A stretch of 64,000 nucleotides of DNA from an uncultured Aquimarina sp. Its GTDB lineage: Bacteria > Bacteroidota > Bacteroidia > Flavobacteriales > Flavobacteriaceae. Below, one piece after another: positions 33,568 to 43,340 of the stretch. Location: NCBI GenBank assembly GCA_947496355.1, contig CANMCO010000011.1:149893-213892 (forward strand), in the 5' to 3' direction. The translations under genes were made by a program, and so were the position numbers. The notes under the pieces were generated by a model, which did no database searches, was not told the origin of the DNA, and saw nothing but the letters and a program-made list of their open reading frames with translations. Position 1 is the stretch's first letter; every line of letters begins with the position of its first letter.

Positions 33568-35916
33568 ATGAAGTTATTATTACTTGTAGCCTATTTATTC
33601 ACCTTATTTTCTTACGCTCAAAAGCCAGCTTTTAACCCTGAAAAATCTTTAGGGAAATTATATGAATATGCAGAATTTACGAATGTTGGTAAGTCGGAAT
33701 ATTCTATTTATGAAATACGAAAGAATACTCTTTTAAAATATGAGGATTTAAAATCGGAAAATCACGACTTCGGTTTTACATCGGATATTTACTGGGTTCG
33801 TTTTAAATTACAGAATAGCTCCAATACTTCTCATACTTATTTTTTAGAAACCGCTAGACCTATTACAGATATCGTAAATTTATATCAAATAGGAGCTCCT
33901 TTTAAAGAACAAAAAAACGGAGACCAAATTTCATTTAATGAAAGGGTTGTAAAACATAGACAAATTGTTTTTAAAGTCTTTTTAGAACCTCAAAGTGAAA
34001 AAGAATTTTATATTAAACTTAAAAGCGACGGTGAGACGATAAACCTTCCACTTAACCTATACAATGAATCGACATTCATAAATAATAATTATAGGCAGCA
34101 GTTGTTTCTAGGGCTTTTTTATGGTTTATTATTTTTAGCAGGTTTTATTTATCTCTCCTTCTATACTAGTTTAAAGAATAAGGCATTTTTATATTATGGA
34201 ATATATGTGTTCTCAATTGCTTTGATGCAAGCTGCTTTGGATGGTTTTGTGCATCAGTATTTTTTACCAAATGGTGGTTACCTTAATAGTAGAATGGTTT
34301 TAATTTCTGCTTTATTTTCAAACTTTTTCTTATTAAAATACTGTGAATATTTTTTGAATGTACAATTATATCTTCCTAGTTACAAAAGATTGTACAACAT
34401 TGTTTACGGCGTACTTATAGTATTGTTTGTTATGATATTTATAAACTCTAAGACATTAGAGTTAGTGTATCCTATTAGTAATATAAATGGTCTTTTAAGT
34501 TTAATACTTATAATAGCTACTGTATTTTCAATGCGTTTCAGGAAAATATCTGTAGATAAATATTTTTCGATAGGTATTTTCTTTTTAATAATTGGCCTTT
34601 TGGGTTTTGTACTAAATAATTTAGGCATACTCCCTTCGAATTTCTATACCTTAAATAGCTCTAAATTCGGTAGTGGCTTTGAAGTAATTTTTCTATCATT
34701 ATCTATGACAAATCTTTTGAAAAACCTAAGAGAACAAAAAGAAAAATCTCAAAGGTTAGCATTAAAGAAATCCGAAGAAGTAAGTGAGCTTAAAACGTTC
34801 TTTATGTCTAATATGAGTCACGAACTAAGAACACCGATTAATGCAATCATGGGTATTGTCGAAACAGAATTAGCAAATCAAACAAATACAATAGAAACAC
34901 AAAACAATTATCAAACTATCAGAAATGCTACTGCTAGCTTATTGAGTAATGTAAACGATATTTTAGATTTTGAAAAAATTGAGAAGAACGAATTTCAGCT
35001 TAAAAACGAAGTTTTTGATCCCTCAGTTGTTTTGAATCAAATAAATAAAAACTGGGAGTCTGAAGCTATAAAGAAAGGACTAGATTATTGTTTCGAAATA
35101 GATTCTAAAACACCTAGAAACGTTTCAGGTGACCCCGATAGATTAGTGCAAATCATAAATAATGTTTTAAGTAACGCTGTGAAATTTACTAACACAGGAA
35201 TGGTTACTTCAAAATTAAAATGTTTACCCCAATCAAATAGTGTTTGGTGTTTTTCATTTCATATTTTAGATACAGGTGTAGGTATAAATCAAGAAAACAT
35301 AGATATTCTTTTTAATAGCTTCAATCAAATGCGACTAAATCATAAGCGGCAGTTTGGTGGGATAGGTCTAGGTCTTACAATTGCTAAACATTTAGTACAT
35401 TTATTTGATGGGAACATAAACATTGAAAGTAAGTTAAATAGAGGTACAGACGTTTTTATTGAAATTCCTTTGAAAGAAGTTCAAAATAAAAAAACTAATC
35501 TAAATTTAAATACTACTTTTTTAGACAAACCTCTGCATATTCTTGTTGTAGAAGATAACAAGCTTAACCAAATGGTAATGCGTAAGCATTTAGAAAGCTT
35601 TCCTAATGTTAGTTTTTTAATTGTAGAAAATGGAAAAGAAGCTATAGATAAATTACAAAAAGGAGGATACGACTTAATATTAATGGATTTACAAATGCCT
35701 ATTATGGATGGTTATGAAGCTACAGAATATATAAGAAGTGGAAAATTAGGTAAGGTGATAAGTGAAATTCCTATAATAGCAGTGACAGCAGACGCTACAG
35801 AGAAAACTGGGCAACATGTTTTAGATATAGGAATGAATGCTTATATGACTAAACCCGTTAAAAGAGATTTATTGTTACAGAAGATAATGCTTAATAGCCA
35901 GCAGAAAAACAATTAA
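33568..35916 (+). CDS. 7TMR-DISM hybrid sensor histidine kinase with C-terminal receiver
   Basis: Signal peptide (ending SYAQ), a 7TMR-DISMED2 periplasmic jelly-roll (about residues 25-165, SDIYWVRFKLQN), seven transmembrane helices (about 178-385), HisKA with phospho-accepting His in MSNMSHELRTPINAIMG (about 414), HATPase_c (DTGVGI, FGGIGLGLTIAKHL) and a receiver with ILVVEDNKLNQ and phospho-Asp in ILMDLQMPIMDG (about 716). Such kinases often sense carbohydrate or other small ligands. No dedicated partner gene is adjacent. The stop overlaps that of the convergent SRAP fragment by 4 bp. Confidence 0.92.
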   Translation: MKLLLLVAYLFTLFSYAQKPAFNPEKSLGKLYEYAEFTNVGKSEYSIYEIRKNTLLKYEDLKSENHDFGFTSDIYWVRFKLQNSSNTSHTYFLETARPITDIVNLYQIGAPFKEQKNGDQISFNERVVKHRQIVFKVFLEPQSEKEFYIKLKSDGETINLPLNLYNESTFINNNYRQQLFLGLFYGLLFLAGFIYLSFYTSLKNKAFLYYGIYVFSIALMQAALDGFVHQYFLPNGGYLNSRMVLISALFSNFFLLKYCEYFLNVQLYLPSYKRLYNIVYGVLIVLFVMIFINSKTLELVYPISNINGLLSLILIIATVFSMRFRKISVDKYFSIGIFFLIIGLLGFVLNNLGILPSNFYTLNSSKFGSGFEVIFLSLSMTNLLKNLREQKEKSQRLALKKSEEVSELKTFFMSNMSHELRTPINAIMGIVETELANQTNTIETQNNYQTIRNATASLLSNVNDILDFEKIEKNEFQLKNEVFDPSVVLNQINKNWESEAIKKGLDYCFEIDSKTPRNVSGDPDRLVQIINNVLSNAVKFTNTGMVTSKLKCLPQSNSVWCFSFHILDTGVGINQENIDILFNSFNQMRLNHKRQFGGIGLGLTIAKHLVHLFDGNINIESKLNRGTDVFIEIPLKEVQNKKTNLNLNTTFLDKPLHILVVEDNKLNQMVMRKHLESFPNVSFLIVENGKEAIDKLQKGGYDLILMDLQMPIMDGYEATEYIRSGKLGKVISEIPIIAVTADATEKTGQHVLDIGMNAYMTKPVKRDLLLQKIMLNSQQKNN

Positions 35917-36245
35917 GCTATCTTTCGATTTCTGTTTAAAAAACTCCTGATTAACTGAAATTGAAGGTTTTGTCTTTTATTTGACATTACCTCATTTTTG
36001 TGTATCGTTAATGTATTTCTAATCCCCTGAATAACATCCCAGTCTTCATTAGAGTTATGGGGTAATAATCCCCATATCGAAAAATTAATACTGTTTTTAT
36101 CTTCCTGTGTGATGACAGCTAAACTAGACTCATAAAGTCCATGAATCACTTTAGTCGGTATGTAAAGTTTTGGATATTTAAAAAAAACTCCAAATTGTTT
36201 TTCAATTATTGAAATTTCTGCCATCATCGAAACCCTGTAACACAT
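35913..36245 (-). pseudogene. Truncated SRAP (YedK/HMCES-like) gene
   Basis: The N-terminus MCYRVSMMAEISIIEKQFG carries the invariant Cys2 of SRAP proteins, which crosslink to abasic sites in single-stranded DNA. FSIWGLLPHNSNEDWDVIQG corresponds to the family's WGLIPxW segment. It then diverges where NARSE should appear and ends at residue 110, although the family is usually about 210-240 residues. The active-site Glu and the later His are lost, so it is probably inactive. It ends tail-to-tail inside the kinase stop, as if a deletion joined the two genes. Confidence 0.72.
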
Positions 36246-36408
36246 TTTTTCATATTTGCATAGAATATAAAAACAATTCTAATCTACTCTTAACTAAAAT
36301 CATAATATCATAGTACATTTAAAAATATTTATTGAATGTATATTACCACTAGTGGAACAGTTATTCTTTCGACTTAAAATACTATTTTAGTATATCCAAA
36401 TAAAATCT

Positions 36409-36939
36409 ATGCAACCAAAAGAACTGATCCTGCAATTACAATCAAAGAATGAAAAAGCTTTTCAACGTATTTATGAAATGTACTCTGAAAACACCTTTGG
36501 AGTTATTTATAATATTATAAGAGACGAAGAACTATCACAAGAAGTTTTACAAGATGTTTTTATAAAAATATGGAATAATGCGGCTTCTTATTCAGAAAAG
36601 AAAGGGCGTTTTTTTACCTGGATACTCAATATTGCCAGAAATGCAGCCATTGATAAAATAAGGTCCAAATCCTTTAAAAACAGTCAAAAAAACCAAACAG
36701 CTGATAATTTCGTAGATATACTAGAAGAGAAGAATAGTTTTTCTCATAAAATAGATGCTATTGGCATTCAAAAATATATTGATGTATTAGAGCCTTTATG
36801 TAAGAAAGTTATTGATTTATTATTTTTTAAAGGATTTACTCAAAAAGAAGCTTCAGAAGAACTGGAAATCCCTCTTGGTACTATTAAAACCAGGAATAGG
36901 ATTTGCATCAATAAATTAAGAGAAAATTTAGCAGTATAA
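36409..36939 (+). CDS. ECF-type RNA polymerase sigma factor
   Basis: 176 residues with the two ECF sigma domains. Region 2 is at about 20-90 (IYNIIRDEELSQEVLQDVFI, GRFFTWILNIARNAAIDKIR) and region 4 at about 125-172 (LLFFKGFTQKEASEELEIPL, GTIKTRNRICINKLR). The gene for a RskA-like anti-sigma factor begins 4 bp after its stop, so the pair is co-transcribed. The facing TonB receptor, TPR and DUF4331 genes may be its targets (inference from position). Confidence 0.92.
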   Translation: MQPKELILQLQSKNEKAFQRIYEMYSENTFGVIYNIIRDEELSQEVLQDVFIKIWNNAASYSEKKGRFFTWILNIARNAAIDKIRSKSFKNSQKNQTADNFVDILEEKNSFSHKIDAIGIQKYIDVLEPLCKKVIDLLFFKGFTQKEASEELEIPLGTIKTRNRICINKLRENLAV

Positions 36940-36943
36940 TAGT

Positions 36944-37747
36944 ATGGATATCGAAAAATATATAACATCAGGGATATTAGAATTATACGTTTACGGAGCT
37001 TTATCTGAAAAAGAAAATGCTGAAGTTTATGAAATCTTACAGAAATACCCTGAAATAGAGACAGAAGTACAAGAAATAGAAAAAGGGTTGATACAGCTAT
37101 CAACTGCAATATCACCCTATAATCCAGAAAAGGTTTATGCACGTATTAAGGACAAATTAAACTTTACTGATGATGAATCACAAGTAATCCCTATCAATAG
37201 AAAAGGTAATCATTGGACCTCTTATCTTGGCTGGGCAGCATCTGTAGCATTATTAGTTGCATTGGGTAGTCAGTATAACAAAAATAAAGATTTACAACAA
37301 CAAGTAGTTGATACGCAGATAGAAAAAACACTTTTAGAAGGAAAAATTAATGTCGTAGAAGAAGATGCATCCAAAACAAAATTGCTTTTAAATGTGTTAA
37401 GAAATAAAGATGTCATACAAATCCCTTTAGCGGCGCAAAAAGTTGATCCTACAGCTTATGCTTCGGTATATTGGGATAAAGAAAATCAGACGGCTTATAT
37501 AGATGTAGCAGGTTTACCTGCGCCACCACCCGGAAAAGTATACCAGGTATGGTCATTAACATTAGATCCATTAACGCCGACAAGTTTAGGGGTTTTAGAA
37601 AAATTTACCGAAGATAAGAACAAGATTTTTGCACTAACCAACATAAATAATTCTGAAGCTTTTGGTATTACTTTAGAACCAGAAGGAGGAAGCAAAACTC
37701 CAACATTAGAACAATTATATACCTTAGGAATAGTGTCATCATCTTAA
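36944..37747 (+). CDS. Anti-sigma factor, RskA-like
   Basis: A 267-residue single-pass membrane protein. The N-terminal part (ITSGILELYVYGALSEKENA) is the sigma-binding helical bundle, without the zinc-finger HxxxCxxC. One membrane helix follows at about 91-106 (SYLGWAASVALLVALG), then a coiled region and a C-terminal RskA-type beta domain (AYIDVAGLPAPPPGKVYQVW). It sits 4 bp after the ECF sigma gene. It would hold the sigma factor at the membrane until an outside signal triggers release. Confidence 0.88.
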   Translation: MDIEKYITSGILELYVYGALSEKENAEVYEILQKYPEIETEVQEIEKGLIQLSTAISPYNPEKVYARIKDKLNFTDDESQVIPINRKGNHWTSYLGWAASVALLVALGSQYNKNKDLQQQVVDTQIEKTLLEGKINVVEEDASKTKLLLNVLRNKDVIQIPLAAQKVDPTAYASVYWDKENQTAYIDVAGLPAPPPGKVYQVWSLTLDPLTPTSLGVLEKFTEDKNKIFALTNINNSEAFGITLEPEGGSKTPTLEQLYTLGIVSSS

Positions 37748-37790
37748 AAAAAGTTTTGACTATATTATATACCATTAGCTTATAAAAAAT

Positions 37791-37820
37791 AAAAAATCCT
37801 GATCTAGATCAGGATTTTTT
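37791..37820 (+). terminator. Perfect 30-bp palindromic terminator after the anti-sigma gene
   Basis: AAAAAATCCTGATCT and its exact complement, no loop, ending in T6. It lies 43 bp after the anti-sigma factor stop. Confidence 0.85.
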
Positions 37821-37836
37821 GTGGGGCAAAAAAAAG

Positions 37837-37874
37837 AAAAGCCTGTTTTAAAAATTAAATGTAAGCAGGCTTTT
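37837..37874. terminator. Second hairpin between convergent genes
   Basis: AAAAGCCTG pairs with CAGGCTTTT over a 20-base AT-rich loop. The A and T tracts on both sides could serve either direction. The stretch 37748-38207 otherwise holds only the two neighbouring terminators and AT-rich filler. Confidence 0.6.
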
Positions 37875-38143
37875 TCCATAAACAACATCAAAAAAACAAT
37901 CATTATAACGATATCTTTATCTTTTTTTCAAAATCACAATACTAATTTTAACCTTCTTTTCTACCTATTATCTTAAGATTAATGCTACACACATCATGTA
38001 GGTGAATAAATGTTGCTAATCAATTCTCTTTTTTTAGTTAGATCAGATACTATGATTTGGTGTTAAAGAAAAGCTATTGTACTTATATGAATTGCTTTTT
38101 GTAGTATATACGTAAAAAACTTGTTTATGGTTTTCATGTCTCT

Positions 38144-38181
38144 AAAAATAAAACCCCTGCTTTACGATTGTAAAACAGAGG
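38144..38181 (-). terminator. Terminator of the TonB receptor gene
   Basis: On the minus strand, CCTCTGTTTTAC and GTAAAGCAGGGG pair (two wobble pairs) around AATC and are followed by TTTTATTTTT. It begins 26 bp beyond the TonB receptor stop. Confidence 0.75.
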
Positions 38182-38207
38182 TCATTCCAAAACAAAAAGC
38201 AAAAAAC

Positions 38208-40439
38208 TTAAAAATTATATGTGATACTCCCTTTAATAAAAAAAGGAGTTCCTGGGGTAAAATGAATTTCTTCTACAGGTTCAGGTTCATTATTTAGTCT
38301 GGATTCTGTAGCAAATTGTGTTTCATTCCATTCTGTATTTAATAGATTCTCTATGGCTACTCCCAAGATGATATTTTTTAAAGTATAGTTTATATTAGTA
38401 TCTATGACAGTATACCCTTTAGCTACAATACTATTATCTTCGTTTGCCGCACGGTCACCCAAATAACGATACTGCACCCCACCAGAAAAGTTTTTAAGAT
38501 TGTCAATGCGTATACCTCCTGCGGCAGTAAGTTTTGGAGCTAATGGAATATAATCTTGATTATTTTGAGCCTCTATACTTCTGGCATGTGTGTACGTAAC
38601 GTCTGAGTCAAAAAATAACCAATCGTTTATCTGATATCTTGCACTTAGGTCCACACCTAATCTTTTAGTCTCTCCGCTTAGGTCTACAATTCCTTCATCG
38701 CCAACATATACAAACTCCTGTTCTAAACCAAGATACCAAGCCGTAGTGTTCATAAAGAGGCTAGGAAATGGTTTCCAACTCAGACCAAGGTCAACTCCAT
38801 ATGCTTTTGGTAAAACGCTATTATCGTTTTTTGCAACCACTACCCGAGTATCATTACTATGAAAACCTATACCAGATTTTAGGAAAATATTGAGATTATC
38901 TTTAAGATCATAGGACACCTTAAGTTTTGGACTTGCTATAGCTTTTGCACTAGATTTTGTCTCAAAAGTTGTTTGTAATGCATCCTCATATAGATTTTTA
39001 AAATAGTCGAGTCTTATAGCAGGAGTAACCTTTAACTTTCCGTAATCAAACACAGCCTCTAAAAATCCATAGGCATTCGTTTCATTTACATTACCAAGGC
39101 TTACATTTTCTAAAGTTTCTTTTCTGTTTAGTGTTCTAGATAGTTCGTTGTCATTGATACGATCATTTCGTAATCCTATACCGATATTTACATCGATTTC
39201 TGATTTTCTCCAATAATATTTTGTATTCAGCGTACTGTTGAAACCAATAATAGACCGGTCTTCATATTGCTTAATTTGATCTCCATTTACTACATCATTA
39301 AGAAAAAAAGTGAAATTAGAAAATAACTCAAAATCGTAATGCGAATAAAAAGCATTGGTTTTTAGGGTAGTTCTATCGGCTATAAATTTACTGTGGACAA
39401 TATTTAAATTAGTTCTGGATGTATTTCCGCCTTCAGTATCATCAATAGCTCCAAACCTAGAAATCAAACCACTGTTTACAGCTCTTTCTGGTATTTGTCC
39501 GGAAGCATCCCAACGACTGGTAAAATGTGAAGCCGATACACTAATTTTATTATTATCTGATAATAGTGTAGTATATTTTGCATTTACATTAATTCGGTTA
39601 AAGTTTTGTGGAGACTCAAAAGGGCCATCACCTTCTATGTATTCTAAAGCTAGTATAGCATCCTCTTTTGCAGAAGCTTCTAGCAAATTAAACAACCCTA
39701 ATGTCCTAAAGGTATTGAAATCACCTATTTCAAGTTTAATACTGTTCGCATCAAATTTTTCTTTTGTAGCAAAAGATACATAGCCCGCAGTATTGAAATT
39801 TCCTTGATTGGCATAATGAGGGCCTTTTCCGAAATCTACTTTTTTGATCGTCTCTGGAATGATAAAATGTAAATCTGCATATCCCTGTCCGTGGGCATGA
39901 GAAACCATATTTACAGGCATTCCGTCTACTGAAATAGCTACATCAGTACCATGATCTACATCAAAACCACGAAGAAATATTTGTTCAGCTTTTCCTCCTC
40001 CAGCGTGCTGGCCAATAAATAATCCCGGAACCTTTCTTAATAATTCTTGTGAAGAATTTACCGGGTTGGTTTTTATATCTATTTTATTGATAACACTCAT
40101 AGGATCGATTTCTTGCTTTAGGATCATTTCATCCAACTGAAAAATCTTTGAATTTAGGGTAATCAATACTACAGAAGAAAAATCCTGGCTTTTTAATATG
40201 ATTTTTTGAGTCTCAAATCCAAGTAATCTAACAATCAAAGTATCCCCCGGACTATTTTGCGCTAAGACAAAAGCCCCGTTTTCTAAGGTATGTGTATGTT
40301 TTTCGGTATTGATATTGTAAACGTAAACCTCTGATAAAGGAGTTTCAAAACGATCTTGAACCGTTCCTTTTATCGTTTGATTTTGAGCATAGCTTGTCAT
40401 GCTGACAATCAGCATCAATAAAATACTAAAATGTTTCAT
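38208..40439 (-). CDS. TonB-dependent outer-membrane receptor with carboxypeptidase-regulatory-like domain
   Basis: Signal peptide (ending SYAQ), a CarboxypepD_reg-like beta domain (about residues 22-100, GTVQDRFETPLSEVYVY), plug domain (about 110-225: LLRKVPGLFIGQHAGGG, IFLRGFDVDHGTDVAISVDG) and a 22-strand barrel ending YNF. At 743 residues it is shorter than SusC-type receptors and no SusD partner is nearby, so it is more likely an iron/metal or small-molecule receptor. The plug has a histidine-rich stretch (NMVSHAHGQGYADLHF) that may bind metal. The convergent ECF sigma pair suggests signal-controlled expression. Confidence 0.9.
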   Translation of the reverse strand: MKHFSILLMLIVSMTSYAQNQTIKGTVQDRFETPLSEVYVYNINTEKHTHTLENGAFVLAQNSPGDTLIVRLLGFETQKIILKSQDFSSVVLITLNSKIFQLDEMILKQEIDPMSVINKIDIKTNPVNSSQELLRKVPGLFIGQHAGGGKAEQIFLRGFDVDHGTDVAISVDGMPVNMVSHAHGQGYADLHFIIPETIKKVDFGKGPHYANQGNFNTAGYVSFATKEKFDANSIKLEIGDFNTFRTLGLFNLLEASAKEDAILALEYIEGDGPFESPQNFNRINVNAKYTTLLSDNNKISVSASHFTSRWDASGQIPERAVNSGLISRFGAIDDTEGGNTSRTNLNIVHSKFIADRTTLKTNAFYSHYDFELFSNFTFFLNDVVNGDQIKQYEDRSIIGFNSTLNTKYYWRKSEIDVNIGIGLRNDRINDNELSRTLNRKETLENVSLGNVNETNAYGFLEAVFDYGKLKVTPAIRLDYFKNLYEDALQTTFETKSSAKAIASPKLKVSYDLKDNLNIFLKSGIGFHSNDTRVVVAKNDNSVLPKAYGVDLGLSWKPFPSLFMNTTAWYLGLEQEFVYVGDEGIVDLSGETKRLGVDLSARYQINDWLFFDSDVTYTHARSIEAQNNQDYIPLAPKLTAAGGIRIDNLKNFSGGVQYRYLGDRAANEDNSIVAKGYTVIDTNINYTLKNIILGVAIENLLNTEWNETQFATESRLNNEPEPVEEIHFTPGTPFFIKGSITYNF

Positions 40440-40556
40440 TTGATTTTTTTGATTTTTTGAAACGCAAAATAGAAGGTGCTACAATACAGGTACGTAGCTA
40501 TTAAACTTGATAATTATGATACATTTTGCGATAAATTATAGAAGGATGAAAGGGTA

Positions 40557-41849
40557 TTACAGCATTTCAATTTTATGAGCCAGGATAGGCCCTAATTCAT
40601 AGCTGCTTTCTAGCAATTCTTTCTTAATAGACATCACTTTTTCTTCCATTTGATTTGCTTTATATATCTCAGCTATATGATATTGAACTTCTGGTTCATA
40701 AGTTCTCCCAGCTATATGGCTTTTTACAATTTTTAATGCTTTTTGATGTTCTCCCTGAAGTGCAAGGATATAAGCTAATAAATCATAGGATTCTGGTGTT
40801 GGTCTGTTTTTTACCTCCTGGAGAGCAATTTTGGTAGCGTTTTCAAAATCACCAAATTCTTCTGCCATAATTAAAGCACTGTAGGAATTATACATAACAC
40901 CGTATCTGGAATCTTTTACAGCTTTAAAATAGTGTTTTAGGTTTTCCTCTTTAGCATCTTGATTATTAAGATATTCAGCAATTTCTGTTTTAAAAAGCAC
41001 ATAATCAAGGCTGGAATGATCATCTGTAGTAGCATTAATAATTCTTAAAGCTTCGTTAGGGTTATGTTCATAGGAGTATGCAATCCAAGCGATTCCTTTT
41101 TTTGCATACATATTTGTGGGATCTATTTCTAGTGCTTTTAAATAGTGATTATAAGACTTTCTGATTTTTCCTGCGTGACCATAATAATCAGCAAGATTGG
41201 TATAAGACCATAGTAGTAGTTCCTGTTTTTTACTATCTTCGGCAATACGTTTCGCTTTTTCCATATACCTTATGGTTGCGTCCAGGTTACCTTTATAGTC
41301 GTTCCATTTTGCCAGGCGTATTAAGAAGTTGTAATCACTTTGGTTAGCAATATTTTCTAAATATTTTTCAGCCTTTTTATAGGCTCCTAATTCCATAGAT
41401 ATGTCGAACAACACCATTTCCGAAGCTTTTGGGTTTATTCCAATTTTATAAGCTTCTTGCGCTATTTCTTTTGCTTCTCTGAATCTGTGCTGAGCAATAT
41501 AATTTCTTGAAAGTGCCAGAAGATATCCTTCTTTTCCTATTGCTGCCACTGCGACTGCTTTTTCAAGTGTTTGTTCTGCTTTTTTAAGATACGCAATATC
41601 ACCCGTAGTCTGAAATAGTTTTGTATATACTTTGGCGATAGGTCCCAATGCAACAATTCTGGTGCTGTCACCATTTAGTTTTTTATTCCAGAACCCAAGT
41701 CGTAAGTTTAGGTTATCTGTAGTTATATTTTTTTTTAATCCAAGATATTGATTATAGTCTTGGCTGTTAATAACATTTTTTTCTGTTTTTTGACATGAAA
41801 CAATACTAAAACCTAGTATCGTTATGTATATATAAAGTAATAGTTTCAT
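40557..41849 (-). CDS. Tetratricopeptide-repeat lipoprotein
   Basis: A lipobox (SIVSCQK) near residue 19 indicates lipidation. The remaining 410 residues are helical TPR units, for example YLKKAEQTLEKAVAVAAIGK, SYNHYLKALEIDPTNMYAKK and NRPTPESYDLLAYILALQGE. It lies between the TonB receptor and two DUF4331 genes on the same strand, about 117 bp upstream of the receptor. From memory, TPR + DUF4331 + TonB receptor + ECF sigma recur together in flavobacteria. A scaffold role in the periplasm is inferred. Confidence 0.82.
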   Translation of the reverse strand: MKLLLYIYITILGFSIVSCQKTEKNVINSQDYNQYLGLKKNITTDNLNLRLGFWNKKLNGDSTRIVALGPIAKVYTKLFQTTGDIAYLKKAEQTLEKAVAVAAIGKEGYLLALSRNYIAQHRFREAKEIAQEAYKIGINPKASEMVLFDISMELGAYKKAEKYLENIANQSDYNFLIRLAKWNDYKGNLDATIRYMEKAKRIAEDSKKQELLLWSYTNLADYYGHAGKIRKSYNHYLKALEIDPTNMYAKKGIAWIAYSYEHNPNEALRIINATTDDHSSLDYVLFKTEIAEYLNNQDAKEENLKHYFKAVKDSRYGVMYNSYSALIMAEEFGDFENATKIALQEVKNRPTPESYDLLAYILALQGEHQKALKIVKSHIAGRTYEPEVQYHIAEIYKANQMEEKVMSIKKELLESSYELGPILAHKIEML

Positions 41850-42021
41850 CTTGTTTTTGTTTTTGTTTTGGATGTTTTTTGCGATTCACTTATCGTTATG
41901 TAGAGCCTGCCAAACTTTTGAAAATTTAGATAATTTTCAAAACGTTCCCCCTTTGCCTGAACAGGCTCTGATCATAGGTAATTTAACACACTCAAATAGA
42001 ATATGTTATTTATTGGGTCAA

Positions 42022-42630
42022 TTACATTGTGTGTGGCATTTCCATATATGGAAATGTACTTAATGGTGTTTCTCCTGCATTGCTAACTCCATCGGTTACT
42101 AAAATTGGTAAATCTACCACACCATCATTATCAGTATCCTGACCATTAAATCGATCCCCTGTACTTCCTCCGAATAATAAAACTAAAGAAACATCAATGA
42201 CATCATCAGTAAGATTTCTACCGGTAAGGACATTGGTCCCATCAAAATAGGTAGTAGTTTCATCAGGAGCTACCTGTAATACATCTGTGGCAAGAATAGT
42301 AGTTAAGGTAGTAGCATCAAGACCTAAAATATTATTTTCATATTCAGCTCCAAATGCTGCATGCAATGCTACTGCCTGATCAAGAAATAAGAGTTGAAAT
42401 TTGGCAGTTTGCTCAGATGGGATGGTAACATTAAAATCATTTTTAATGGTTGAAGAACCGCCTAATACGGTATTTATACCAGGGCGTCCCATTTGATCTT
42501 TTTGAACAAAAGTTCCTGAAAAATCAACTTGATTGTCATTGGGCATACCATCATCATCGTTACCACAACTTGCTATGGTAATAGTTAATAATGTTGCAAT
42601 TGCCATATTTTTAAATGTATATAGTTTCAT
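42022..42630 (-). CDS. DUF4331-type lipoprotein (short)
   Basis: A lipobox (TIASCGN) followed by 180 residues with DUF4331-like segments: DFSGTFVQKDQMGRPGINTV, VTIPSEQ, and DNDGVVDLPILVTDGVSNAG with a calcium-loop-like DTDNDGVVD. It is shorter than full DUF4331 proteins and appears to represent their C-terminal part, while the gene upstream represents the N-terminal part. Together they may form a split DUF4331 pair. Function unknown. Confidence 0.72.
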   Translation of the reverse strand: MKLYTFKNMAIATLLTITIASCGNDDDGMPNDNQVDFSGTFVQKDQMGRPGINTVLGGSSTIKNDFNVTIPSEQTAKFQLLFLDQAVALHAAFGAEYENNILGLDATTLTTILATDVLQVAPDETTTYFDGTNVLTGRNLTDDVIDVSLVLLFGGSTGDRFNGQDTDNDGVVDLPILVTDGVSNAGETPLSTFPYMEMPHTM

Positions 42631-42656
42631 AATTTTTCTTTTTTTAATATTCCAGA

Positions 42657-43340
42657 TTATTGTTTTGTTTTTGCCTCAGCCCAAGTATTAAATACTTGTG
42701 TTCCCGTTCCTGCTGGATGAGCAAAAGTCCCTCCTAATAAAGCATTAGGGATTTCAATTGCAATAGCTAATACATTAGTGCCATCGAAATCATCATTTCC
42801 GGTAGCATTAAAACCATTTGGAGCCATTCCTCCTATTATTGCATTGTACTGGCTAAAATCAAAGAAAAAGGCATCCTCTCTTAATCCTGCGAAATAAGAA
42901 ATACCATTGTTAGCTGAAGTAGTGGCAGTAGCTCCTGTACTAATCTCTACCTGACCTAAATAATCTGTACTTTCATTGATGGTGCTGTTTAATCCGGTTA
43001 CAGATGGCGCATATGGACCGAAGAAATACATAATACCATTTCTTGGAATCGCCTGAATCACCAAATCTTCAATCAAATCAGCATCATTATCAATATTAAT
43101 TTCTACTAATACATTTTCATCAAAGGTTGCAGAGTCTCCTGCAGGTGCCAATGAACTCTGGACATTTACTATAAATACAGTGTTATCAGGATTAGCTCCT
43201 TCAAAAGCATAAAAATCGGTAATATCCGCAGTCGATCCTCCAACATCAGGAGCATCCAGGTGATCAGCAGACATAAATACTATTCCTGCCGATAGCAGAC
43301 CTCCAAGGATCCATAATTTTGTTTTTTTAATACTATTCAT
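42657..43340 (-). CDS. DUF4331 family exported protein
   Basis: A signal peptide (residues about 1-25, FMSADHLDAPD) is followed by the DUF4331 hallmark SADHLDAPDVGG...ADITDFYAFEG and later LREDAFFFDFSQYN and VLAIAIEIPNALLGG. First gene of a minus-strand unit with the short DUF4331 lipoprotein (26 bp away), the TPR lipoprotein and the TonB receptor. The family is of unknown function; the conserved Asp/His at the mature N-terminus suggests metal binding. Confidence 0.85.
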   Translation of the reverse strand: MNSIKKTKLWILGGLLSAGIVFMSADHLDAPDVGGSTADITDFYAFEGANPDNTVFIVNVQSSLAPAGDSATFDENVLVEINIDNDADLIEDLVIQAIPRNGIMYFFGPYAPSVTGLNSTINESTDYLGQVEISTGATATTSANNGISYFAGLREDAFFFDFSQYNAIIGGMAPNGFNATGNDDFDGTNVLAIAIEIPNALLGGTFAHPAGTGTQVFNTWAEAKTKQ

